NCBI GenBank assembly: GCA_045569115.1
Contig: JBJKZS010000008.1
Coordinates: 1 to 12,865 of the forward strand
DNA length: 12,865 nucleotides
Origin: S15-B10 sp045569115
Lineage (GTDB): Bacteria > Fidelibacterota > Marinisomatia > Marinisomatales > S15-B10
Direction: 5' to 3'
Of this stretch, positions 6,342 to 12,865 are shown piece by piece (position 1 is the stretch's first letter; every line of letters starts with the position of its first letter). Position numbers and translations under genes: made by a program. The notes beneath the pieces are model-generated. The model saw nothing but the letters and a program-made list of their open reading frames with translations, had not been told where the DNA came from and made no database searches.

Positions 6342-8495
6342 ATGAATAAGATAACCTTAAGAAATAGAGCATTAGTATTAATGATGCTCTCTATCGGTTG
6401 TCAGTCAACTGAGGATAAGAAAATGAATAAACTTGGAGGAGAGAAAAGCCCCTACCTACTGCAACATAAAGATAATCCTGTAAACTGGTATCCTTGGGGA
6501 GAAGAAGCCTTTAAGGCCGCAAAAAAAGAAGATAAACCTATCTTTCTTTCAATAGGATATTCCACCTGCCATTGGTGCCATGTAATGGAACATGAATCCT
6601 TTGAGGATAGTACTGTTGCAGAATTGATGAATAATAATTTCATTAATGTAAAAGTTGATCGCGAAGAAAGGCCGGATATTGATAATATATATATGACTGT
6701 ATGTCAGATGATGACTGGTAGTGGAGGATGGCCACTCACTATTGTAATGACACCTGACAAACGTCCCTTTTTTGCGGGAACTTATTTTCCAAAAGAAAGT
6801 CGATTTCAACGTATAGGTATGCTAGATCTAGTACCAAGACTTGGAAAAATGTGGCGCGAAGAGCGCGACAAAATATTGGAATCAGCTAATGAAGTTGTAT
6901 CTCATCTTCAAAGTTCTTTTTCTCCTTCTGGAACGGAACAATTAACCGAGGAGATTTTTAATAGCGCCTTTTCTCAGTTTTTACAAAGATTTGATAATGA
7001 AAATGGTGGTTTTGAAACTTCGACAAAGTTTCCTAGTGCTCATAATCTTTCATTCTTATTACGATACTATAAACGTAGTAGTGATCCAACAGCTTTAATG
7101 ATGGTAGAGAAAACATTACTATCTATGAGAAATGGTGGTATTTATGACCAAATAGGTTTTGGTTTTCACCGTTATTCAACTGACAAAGAATGGCTATTAC
7201 CCCATTTTGAAAAAATGCTTTATGATCAAGCTATGAATTCAATAGCATATCTTGAAGCATTTCAAGTTACAAAAAAAGAAATCTATGCAACCACAGCTCG
7301 TGAAGTTTTTAGTTATGTTTTACGAGACATGACTTCATTTGAAGGCGGTTTTTACTCAGCAGAAGATGCTGACAGTGATGGTGAAGAAGGTAAGTTTTAT
7401 GTTTGGAGGATTGAAGAAATCAATGAGATTTTAGGCGATGAGGATGGCAAACTATTTACTGATATATATAATTTTAATGACAAAGGGAATTTTAGTGAAG
7501 AAGGGACAGGTCAGTTTACTGGAAATAATATTCCACATCTCCTTAATTCAATTGAAGAAATAGCTCAATCAAGAAATCTAGAAGTTAATCAATTAACTAA
7601 AAAATTAAATAAACTAAGGGAACAATTATTTAAAGAAAGAAAAAAGCGTATACACCCGCTTAAGGACGATAAGATTCTTACAGATTGGAATGGACTTATG
7701 ATAGCTGCTTTGGCTAAAGGAGCACAGGTATTAGATGATACTACTTATGCAAACTCTGCGAAAAAGGCCGCTGATTTTGTAATTGGGAAACTTAAGACAA
7801 AAGATGGACGCCTCCTCAAGCGTTATCGAAATGGTGAAGCATCCTTACCAGCTCATCTTGAAGACTATGCATTTTTTTCATGGGGTTTACTTGAATTATA
7901 CGAGGCAACTTTTGATGTAGGATACCTTTCTGAAGCTATAAACCTAACAGATTTGATGATAGATCTATTCTGGGATAACGTTAATGGTGGATTCTATTTC
8001 ACAGCTTATGATGGAGAAAAACAGATTGTTAGAACTAAAGATCTATATGATGGTGCTATACCATCTGGAAATTCTGTAGCAGCAATGGTCTTGCTTCGAT
8101 TGGGAAGGATTGCTGGAAATAGTAAATATGAAGAAATGGCATTTACTATAGGTAAAGTATTCTCAGAAAAAATTTCTCAGGCTCCAACTGGCTACACCCA
8201 ATTGCTATCAGCAATTGATTTTGGAATCGGTCCTTCTTATGAAATTGTAGTGGTTGGTGATCGAAAAAGTAAAGATACCCAAGCAATGCTAAACTATATT
8301 CAAGAGTCATTCCTCCCAAATAAAGTTCTTATATTAAAACCATCTGATTCACAGCTAAATGAAGTGGTTAGGATTGCACCATTTACTGATACACAAGTTG
8401 CAATTTCTGGAATGGCTACTGTCTATGTTTGCCAAAATTATAGTTGTAAAACTCCAACTACTGATATCAATGAAATGATTAAATCTCTACAATGA
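6342..8495 (+). CDS. DUF255 protein: thioredoxin-like domain plus six-hairpin glycosidase-like domain (YyaL/SSP411 family)
   Basis: A member of the conserved family that includes Bacillus YyaL and human spermatogenesis-associated protein 20; its biochemical role is not established. Counting from 6342 it has 717 residues. The thioredoxin-fold part opens with EKSPYLLQHKDNPVNWYPWG (34-53), then CHWC (Cys76 and Cys79, a CxxC redox site), DREERPD (106-112), SGGWP (127-131) and GTYFP (146-150). An alpha/alpha-barrel part follows, with GGIYDQIGFGFHRYSTD near 265-281, LPHFEKMLYDQA near 286-297 and DWNGLM near 447. The C-terminus has the family Cys pair C697/C702. Residues 1-27 look like a lipoprotein signal: basic start, hydrophobic stretch and LSIGC with Cys20. 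However, codon 28 (ATG at 6423) has GAGGA seven bases upstream and gives the usual cytosolic N-terminus and family length (690). The true start and location are therefore open. Confidence 0.92.
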   Translation: MNKITLRNRALVLMMLSIGCQSTEDKKMNKLGGEKSPYLLQHKDNPVNWYPWGEEAFKAAKKEDKPIFLSIGYSTCHWCHVMEHESFEDSTVAELMNNNFINVKVDREERPDIDNIYMTVCQMMTGSGGWPLTIVMTPDKRPFFAGTYFPKESRFQRIGMLDLVPRLGKMWREERDKILESANEVVSHLQSSFSPSGTEQLTEEIFNSAFSQFLQRFDNENGGFETSTKFPSAHNLSFLLRYYKRSSDPTALMMVEKTLLSMRNGGIYDQIGFGFHRYSTDKEWLLPHFEKMLYDQAMNSIAYLEAFQVTKKEIYATTAREVFSYVLRDMTSFEGGFYSAEDADSDGEEGKFYVWRIEEINEILGDEDGKLFTDIYNFNDKGNFSEEGTGQFTGNNIPHLLNSIEEIAQSRNLEVNQLTKKLNKLREQLFKERKKRIHPLKDDKILTDWNGLMIAALAKGAQVLDDTTYANSAKKAADFVIGKLKTKDGRLLKRYRNGEASLPAHLEDYAFFSWGLLELYEATFDVGYLSEAINLTDLMIDLFWDNVNGGFYFTAYDGEKQIVRTKDLYDGAIPSGNSVAAMVLLRLGRIAGNSKYEEMAFTIGKVFSEKISQAPTGYTQLLSAIDFGIGPSYEIVVVGDRKSKDTQAMLNYIQESFLPNKVLILKPSDSQLNEVVRIAPFTDTQVAISGMATVYVCQNYSCKTPTTDINEMIKSLQ
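6411..6425 (+). promoter_or_regulatory. internal ribosome-binding site and alternative start of the DUF255 gene
   Basis: GAGGA at 6411-6415 lies seven bases before the in-frame ATG at 6423-6425 (codon 28 of the long form). The upstream ATG at 6342 has no purine-rich site in front of it. This decides between a signal-peptide form and a cytosolic form, or allows both. Confidence 0.5.
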
Positions 8496-8728
8496 AAATC
8501 TCTTTTTCAAAACGACTCGGAGAATTACTTGCCCATATACAAGATCTATTTGATACAGTCCTTCATTTAGGATTTAAACGTGTGTCAGAATCAGAAAAAC
8601 ATATTAAATCAAAAAATAGTAAATCCAATAAATTTCTCAAATTCTTAGGAGAAATGGGCGAATCATATTTTAAAAAATATGACGATATAAAATCTCAAAA
8701 AAATAAGTCATCAAATAATAATCAATGA
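8492..8728 (+). CDS. small lysine-rich protein of unknown function
   Basis: I do not recognise this 78-residue protein. Its ATG overlaps the DUF255 stop in ATGA, so it is probably translated by coupling; no ribosome-binding site is visible. Residues about 5-30 could form an amphipathic helix (GELLAHIQDLFDTVLHLGF at 10-28). A Ser/Lys/Asn-rich stretch follows, then a second possible helix (KFLKFLGEMGESYFKKY, about 47-63) and a polar Asn/Ser/Lys tail. It has roughly 17 Lys/Arg against 9 Asp/Glu, so it is basic. There is no signal peptide, membrane segment or cysteine. A nucleic-acid or membrane-surface contact is conceivable but not shown. The coupling to the upstream gene and the terminator just after its stop support a real gene. 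Confidence 0.65.
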   Translation: MKISFSKRLGELLAHIQDLFDTVLHLGFKRVSESEKHIKSKNSKSNKFLKFLGEMGESYFKKYDDIKSQKNKSSNNNQ

Positions 8729-8741
8729 CTTCCTTTTTTTT
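8697..8741 (+). terminator. Rho-independent terminator-like hairpin after the small gene
   Basis: AAGTCAT (8705-8711) and ATGACTT (8725-8731) form a perfect 7-bp stem with a 13-base loop, followed by CC and a run of eight T (8734-8741). An A run at 8697-8703 can extend the stem by pairing with the T run, so it might work in both directions. The stem has only two G:C pairs and spans the stop codon of the small gene. It would end the DUF255 operon before the downstream RNA island. Confidence 0.5.
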
Positions 8742-8780
8742 ATATTAATAGCATAGTAAAATAGTTCAATGAATTATATT

Positions 8781-8955
8781 ATTTCCCGGGCTGGTACCGG
8801 CATTTTTGGAACCTACAATCAGACTAATTGGGAACTGAACTTCAGGTGAGAAAAGTAGGCCTTCTTTGATAACTCAGAGTAAAGGAAACTTAACTTCCCT
8901 GAGAGGTGCCCACCGTGAAAAACACGAGTTCCAACAATGCCCATGTCCGGGAAGA
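8781..8955 (+). ncRNA. ssrS: probable 6S-like structured RNA
   Basis: 6S RNA mimics an open promoter and binds housekeeping RNA polymerase. This stretch is about 47% G+C in an AT-rich setting, carries no ORF and lies between convergent genes, so it is not a leader. On the plus strand it folds as 6S does. The closing stem pairs 8783-8790 with 8946-8953. After an asymmetric loop, 8799-8804 pairs with 8936-8941 and, past one mismatch, 8806-8812 with 8928-8934. The large 5' bubble side is 8813-8854. The 3' bubble side holds a small hairpin CGTG-AAAAA-CACG (8914-8926). The apical arm pairs 8855-8860 with 8908-8913 (one mismatch), CTCAG (8873-8877) with CTGAG (8899-8903) and GGAA with TTCC. The length of about 175 bases also fits. 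The family is inferred from architecture, not a database match. The minus strand folds almost as well, but the small hairpin would then sit on the wrong side. Confidence 0.6.
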
Positions 8956-8990
8956 TTAATTCCAAATAGAATTATATTTTAATACTGGTT

Positions 8991-10265
8991 CTAACCCTTA
9001 TTTGCTAACCTCAAAACTTTTCTTATTGAAGAACTTTGGCCTCGAATTTTTAATTTTACAAAATCTGGTTGATAATTCTGTTCTATTACCTCTACATGCT
9101 CAAAAACTGAGGCTATTTCTTTTCCGGATGATGAAGAAAAAGTCACTTCAGCAATTTCGTAAGATCCTTCCATTTTTTCTTTAATCTTATCGATAACACT
9201 ATCAATCATAAGTTGATTTTGGGCTGAAATGAAAATAGCTTCTTTAAATCTCTTTTTTAATCCTATTAATTCAGCTCTCTTTAGTAAATCAATTTTGTTA
9301 ACAACTATCAAGGTTTCATTCGTTTTAGCACCAATAGAGTTTAAGACCTCATTTACAGTATGAAGCTGAGCATCTAAAAAGGTTGAGCTCGCATCTACAA
9401 CAAGCAAAAGCAAATCTGAATCAATTGCCTCTTTAAGTGTACTCTTAAATGAAGCAACAAGACCATGAGGAAGTTTACGTATAAATCCTACAGAATCACT
9501 TATAAGGACTTCTTTTTTCCCTCCAATTTGAAGAGATCTAACTGTAGTATCGAGAGTAGCAAATAGCTGATTTTTTATAAACACATTAGCACCTGTAAGA
9601 GCTTTAAGTAAAGTAGATTTCCCAGCATTAGTATAACCAACTAATGAAACTCTAAATTTTTGCCTCCTAAACCTGCTCTGAGTTTCACGTTCCTTTTCAA
9701 TGCTATTAATCTCAATTTTCAATTTTGAAATCCTATCTCTTATTAACCTTCTATCAACTTCAATCTGTGTCTCACCAGCACCAGCTCGTGTTCCTATTCC
9801 ACCCATTTGTCTCTCAAGATGAGTCCACATTCGAGTTAAGCGAGGCAGTAGATATTGAAGTCTAGCAAGTTCAACCTGAGTTTTTGCTTCTCGGGTACTT
9901 GCATGTTTTGTGAAAATATCTAGAATTAAGGTAGTCCTATCAATTATCTTAACATCTTTTGATAGTTTATGGTAATTCCTAATCTGAGTAGGAGATAATT
10001 CATCATCAAAAATGATTAGGTTCACTTCTAACGCAATAGCTTTTTGAATGATTTCCTCAGCTTTACCCTTTCCAATAAAATATTTAGGGCTTATTCTATT
10101 GATTCTTTGGGTAAAGCGCCCTACCGTTTCTGCACCTGCCGTTTCAGCTAAGAGTTGGAGCTCATCAAGTTCTTCATCGACAGTTTCTTTAGGCATCGTA
10201 CCTTTGAGAACTCCAATGATAAAAGCTTTTTCGTAATAAATTATATTATTTTCATTTATTTCCAT
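8991..10265 (-). CDS. hflX: ribosome-associated GTPase HflX
   Basis: HflX is a cytosolic GTPase that binds the 50S subunit and splits or rescues stalled 70S ribosomes, notably under heat or antibiotic stress. The 424 residues match the family length. The N-terminal HflX domain has the nucleotide-binding stretch near FIGKGKAEEI (63-72) and IIFDDELSPTQIRN (84-97). The linker holds the hallmark ERQMGGIGTRAGAGETQIE (151-169) followed by a coiled coil (about 172-200). The GTPase domain has G1 GYTNAGKST (210-218), the G2 region ATLDTT (236-241), G3 DSVGFIRKLPH (257-267), G4 NKID (323-326) and G5 SAQ (347-349). All are intact. The ATG lies two bases after the stop of the VWA gene, and an in-frame stop sits just upstream, so this is the first possible start. 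The nearest ribosome-binding-like GGAAG is about 12 bases away, suggesting coupling. Membership of this envelope-gene operon is unusual; hflX often sits beside hfq or miaA. Confidence 0.96.
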   Translation of the reverse strand: MEINENNIIYYEKAFIIGVLKGTMPKETVDEELDELQLLAETAGAETVGRFTQRINRISPKYFIGKGKAEEIIQKAIALEVNLIIFDDELSPTQIRNYHKLSKDVKIIDRTTLILDIFTKHASTREAKTQVELARLQYLLPRLTRMWTHLERQMGGIGTRAGAGETQIEVDRRLIRDRISKLKIEINSIEKERETQSRFRRQKFRVSLVGYTNAGKSTLLKALTGANVFIKNQLFATLDTTVRSLQIGGKKEVLISDSVGFIRKLPHGLVASFKSTLKEAIDSDLLLLVVDASSTFLDAQLHTVNEVLNSIGAKTNETLIVVNKIDLLKRAELIGLKKRFKEAIFISAQNQLMIDSVIDKIKEKMEGSYEIAEVTFSSSSGKEIASVFEHVEVIEQNYQPDFVKLKIRGQSSSIRKVLRLANKG

Positions 10266-10267
10266 CC

Positions 10268-12322
10268 TTATTTAATTCTTCCAATCCAAGTTTCTAAACA
10301 TAATAGAAGAAATGCACATAAAATAAAAATATGCCAAAGTTCAGTTCCCTTTCGTGCTTCATTAACTGCTAATATAGGATCTTCTTTTGGTGAGATTATT
10401 CTTACAGCATTCTTATTAAAAACTTTAGCGAGTTGATTCTTTGTCATCCTATTGAAAGGATCCTCATACGAAGAAATATTTGCAATAAAAGACGTATAGT
10501 GTTCTCCTCCTAACAATACTGAATATATTCCTACAGATTCAATTTCCTGTATTTGCATACTTTCTTGACCATAATCAGGAATAATTTTGGTCTCAGTTCC
10601 ATTAGGAGATTTGACAAGGATCTCTTTAGAAAGATCTTTTCTAGGTATAGGTAAAATAAGTGTATCACCCACTATGACCTCTAAATCAACGTTAACTTGA
10701 GAACTTAAATAAACTAAAATTCTATGAAGGAGTGGGACAAACATAGGTTTTAAAGGAAGATCTGTCCATTCTAAATTTGGTGGTGTAGAAAAAATAAGCA
10801 AACGACCAGCTCCAATTTCTTTTTCTAGTAATAATGGTTCATCATTAGAAAGGGATAGTAATTCTTTCGATTGTCCAAATGGATTAAAGTTGGTATGAGC
10901 AAAAACTTGGGGCAATTCATTATTTATATCTGAGGATGGAAACTCGAAAAAAAGAGGGTGCTTTAGATCCATTTTATCTATATAAAAAAAGCTCTCTTTT
11001 GCAAGTCTGTTTATACCAGAAAATGACCCAACATTTATTTCTTCAAGCCAATTATACGAGCCTCCTTCAATAGTGTCTCCAAGAAATATAACCGCTGAAC
11101 CACCATCAATTACAAACTCCTCAAAGGCATCTGATTCTCTAAGATTTAGTTCTGAAGGTTCTAAAAGAAATACAACATCATGGTTCTTAAATTTAGAAGA
11201 ACCGATAGTACCATATCCCTTTTCTTCAATTTCAACAATTTCTATTGATTCATTCAAAGCTGTAATACCCATTTCTAAAATAGAAATGTCTGAAGTGACC
11301 TTTTGAAGAATCAAACATGTAATTTTATCTATCATCTCAAACTGGAAAAATCTAAGATCATCAAAAATGAATTCATCCTCAGGAATTTCTACTGAACCAT
11401 GGATAATTCCTGGTAATCCCGCAAATGCTTGAAAAGTGAAATTTTTTTCATCGGACGCCTCAAAATCTGAAACGACCTGTCCAACTCTTAATTCGTCTAA
11501 GAATAGCTGCACAGCTATATCTTCTTGTATGCTATCACCATTCTTAGAAATAAATGTCTCAATTGTAAGAAGCTGATTTGGAATCTTCAAAAGTGAACTA
11601 ACACCAGCATCTTCTATTTTTAAATTGTTAGTTATAGCTGATTGAAGAAATAAATACATCCTCCATTCATTCTCTGAAGAAAATTCCCAATCGGATAAAT
11701 TTGTAGCAGGAAAATCACTAAAAATATAAATTTCATGATTTGCTACTGGTCCTGAGTCGATTTCACCTTGATCTGAAATTGCAATTGCTGAGTCAACAGC
11801 CATCCATAGTTTATCTGGACGAGAAGACAGAGGAATTGATTCCATAATTTTCCTAATTCTTTGTATTGAATTAGTTTTTTCTGAGGATAGTCTTTTAAAA
11901 GGTGAAGTTTGATAAATATCATAAATTATTTCCCCTTCTAGATTATCAAAAAGGTCTAAAGCCGATGCTTTGGATCTATCTAGAAGTGTTAAACCATCAA
12001 TTTTTGCACCCATACTAACTGAGTTATCAAATATAATTGCAATTCTTGTAGATTGGCCTAAGCCACTTACTAATGATAAATAACCTAGTTTAACAGGTCT
12101 AGCAAAAGAAAGTACCAGCATTATAATTGCAAGAGTTCGAATTATTAAAAGGAAAACTTGACGAAATCTCAATTTTCTAATCGTATCATGTTCAAGTTCT
12201 TTGATGAACCTAACTGTACTAAAAGCGATTTGTTGTTTATGGCGAGTACTTATTAGATGAATCAGAATGGGAATTGCAGCTGCAAAAAGACCCCAAAGAA
12301 TTGATGGAACCAGAAAACTCAA
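10268..12322 (-). CDS. BatA-type membrane protein with von Willebrand factor A domain
   Basis: A 684-residue envelope protein of the BatA/aerotolerance N-terminal family; the exact role of these proteins is unsettled. Two N-terminal membrane helices (about 3-24 and 55-74) flank the typical BatA segment (STRHKQQIAFSTVRFIKELE, 25-44). A VWA domain follows (about 92-225) with the metal-site motif DNSVS (Asp99, Ser101, Ser103) and FSDF (201-204). A beta-sandwich-like stretch covers about 245-320. A glutamine-amidotransferase-like region (about 330-540) includes GGSAVIFLGD (407-416), and one helix lies close to the C-terminus (about 660-680). The start is TTG, overlapping the upstream stop as TTGA. 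It gives the family-typical beginning MSFLVPSILWGLFAAAIPIL. No MoxR ATPase or DUF58 gene, the common partners, lies in the window. HflX follows at once. Confidence 0.85.
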   Translation of the reverse strand: MSFLVPSILWGLFAAAIPILIHLISTRHKQQIAFSTVRFIKELEHDTIRKLRFRQVFLLIIRTLAIIMLVLSFARPVKLGYLSLVSGLGQSTRIAIIFDNSVSMGAKIDGLTLLDRSKASALDLFDNLEGEIIYDIYQTSPFKRLSSEKTNSIQRIRKIMESIPLSSRPDKLWMAVDSAIAISDQGEIDSGPVANHEIYIFSDFPATNLSDWEFSSENEWRMYLFLQSAITNNLKIEDAGVSSLLKIPNQLLTIETFISKNGDSIQEDIAVQLFLDELRVGQVVSDFEASDEKNFTFQAFAGLPGIIHGSVEIPEDEFIFDDLRFFQFEMIDKITCLILQKVTSDISILEMGITALNESIEIVEIEEKGYGTIGSSKFKNHDVVFLLEPSELNLRESDAFEEFVIDGGSAVIFLGDTIEGGSYNWLEEINVGSFSGINRLAKESFFYIDKMDLKHPLFFEFPSSDINNELPQVFAHTNFNPFGQSKELLSLSNDEPLLLEKEIGAGRLLIFSTPPNLEWTDLPLKPMFVPLLHRILVYLSSQVNVDLEVIVGDTLILPIPRKDLSKEILVKSPNGTETKIIPDYGQESMQIQEIESVGIYSVLLGGEHYTSFIANISSYEDPFNRMTKNQLAKVFNKNAVRIISPKEDPILAVNEARKGTELWHIFILCAFLLLCLETWIGRIK

Positions 12323-12865
12323 GGAATTAAGTGGAATAATGAAAGTGTAGTTGCGATAGAAATAGGAATCATTAGATTGTCATCAATTGGAGAAGGCAAT
12401 AGTTCAACCAAAGTTGCAACTATTGCCGCTACAATAGCACCTAATCTAAATAGATCAGGTAAAAGCATAGCTAAAGCAATTGAAATAATTAGAAATGTTA
12501 TACTACCTTCAAGAGTCTTATCAAAAAGTTTCCTTTTACCCCATTTTTTTCCAATAAGTGCTGCTGTAGCATCGGCTAGTGAAAGAGTAAGCATTGCAAA
12601 AATTGCTATGTTTTTTTCAAAAATTAGGACGGTTAAAAAACCTGATATGAAAACAGAGGTAGCCCCAGTGAGTTTTTTATTTTCCGAAGCTCTTACAATT
12701 GGGCCAAAAAACCTCTGAAATAAATATTTGAAAATTGAAATGTTTATTCTAAGTATTTCAGCAATTAAAAATGTTACACTCAATCCACCAAGCAACCATA
12801 ACATTTCAGTCCTTGAAAAAAAAGTATAATAGATAAAAGGAAATATTGAAGACCCATAATGAATT
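12319..12865 (-). CDS. dolichol/phytol kinase-like (CTP-dependent) membrane protein, 5' end outside window
   Basis: An integral-membrane protein of the SEC59/COG0170 family, which includes dolichol, phytol and farnesol kinases and is related to phosphatidate cytidylyltransferases. The frame is open to the right edge: the codons before the ATG at 12804 read IHYGSSIFPFIYYTFFSRTE, like the first helix (H....P pattern) of the family. That ATG is therefore internal and the gene enters from outside. About 182 residues are visible, with some six hydrophobic helices. The nucleotide-binding motif is SLADATAALIGKKWG followed by KTLEGS, intact. It probably phosphorylates a polyprenol or phytol-like alcohol with CTP, which would feed prenyl diphosphate pools, but the substrate cannot be told. 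Its stop overlaps the TTG start of the BatA-type gene by four bases, so it leads a coupled three-gene unit with hflX. Confidence 0.82.
   Translation of the reverse strand, partial: IHYGSSIFPFIYYTFFSRTEMLWLLGGLSVTFLIAEILRINISIFKYLFQRFFGPIVRASENKKLTGATSVFISGFLTVLIFEKNIAIFAMLTLSLADATAALIGKKWGKRKLFDKTLEGSITFLIISIALAMLLPDLFRLGAIVAAIVATLVELLPSPIDDNLMIPISIATTLSLFHLIP

Noticed and set aside
8971..8976. Minus-strand TATAAT as the promoter of an RNA transcribed leftward from the island
   Set aside because: There is no matching -35, and the predicted fold places the small hairpin on the wrong side of the bubble for the minus strand. It is kept only as an open alternative.
8957..8980. TAATTC-CAAATA-GAATTA hairpin followed by TATTTT as a terminator of the RNA gene
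   Set aside because: The stem is six bp with one G:C pair and the T tract is broken; too weak to list as a terminator, though it could mark the RNA's 3' end.
8729..8990. Riboswitch, tmRNA, SRP RNA or tRNA in the same intergenic region
   Set aside because: No downstream gene is served on either strand, no tRNA-like or tmRNA-like ends are visible, and the motifs of the bacterial SRP hairpin are absent.
10155..10436. Plus-strand ORF spanning the hflX and VWA junction
   Set aside because: It lies antisense across the boundary of two well-supported coding genes and matches nothing I know.
12377..12718. Plus-strand ORF of 113 codons opposite the kinase-like gene
   Set aside because: It is low-complexity, antisense to a conserved gene and without supporting signals.
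12802..12804. ATG as the true start of the kinase-like gene
   Set aside because: The frame stays open to the right edge and the upstream residues resemble the first helix of the family, so this Met is internal.

Overview
This is a low-GC (about one third G+C by eye), gene-dense bacterial chromosomal window with six complete protein genes of known family, one small unknown gene, two genes cut by the window edges and one probable structured RNA. TGA is used as a stop. The mix points to a free-living, probably marine bacterium of the Bacteroidota/Marinimicrobia (FCB) side of the tree. Clues are a BatA-type von Willebrand A membrane protein, a MenA-like prenyltransferase, a thioredoxin-like DUF255 protein with a possible lipoprotein signal, and compact AT-rich intergenic spaces. 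This placement is inference; no rRNA or marker gene in the window settles it. I see no insertion sequence, phage gene, CRISPR array or tRNA, and the region reads as vertically inherited core chromosome.

Layout. (1) Positions 1-2395, plus strand: the 3' part of aroB, aroQ overlapping it by 4 bases, then after 43 bases a gene fusing a PAS sensor domain to a UbiA/MenA prenyltransferase. The first two enzymes are consecutive chorismate-pathway steps. Chorismate is also the precursor of the menaquinone headgroup, so the third gene may lie downstream in the same metabolic direction. (2) Positions 2449-6193, minus strand: a two-gene unit in which a sodium:solute symporter with a GTG start is followed after 4 bases by an RND/MMPL-type exporter. 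(3) A 148-base divergent promoter region at 6194-6341. (4) Positions 6342-8728, plus strand: a DUF255 thioredoxin-fold/six-hairpin protein and a small lysine-rich protein overlapping it by 4 bases, closed by a terminator-like stem and T run. (5) Positions 8781-8955: a GC-rich island between convergent genes that folds like 6S RNA. (6) Positions 8991 to the right edge, minus strand: a prenol/dolichol kinase-like membrane protein (5' end outside the window), a BatA/VWA membrane protein and the ribosome-associated GTPase HflX. The first two overlap by 4 bases and HflX follows after 2 bases.

The most unusual items are the PAS-prenyltransferase fusion, the probable 6S-like RNA, two competing starts for the DUF255 protein (lipoprotein versus cytosolic form), and the tight translational coupling of HflX to an envelope VWA protein and a lipid kinase. 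I found no clearly new multi-gene defence or mobile system.
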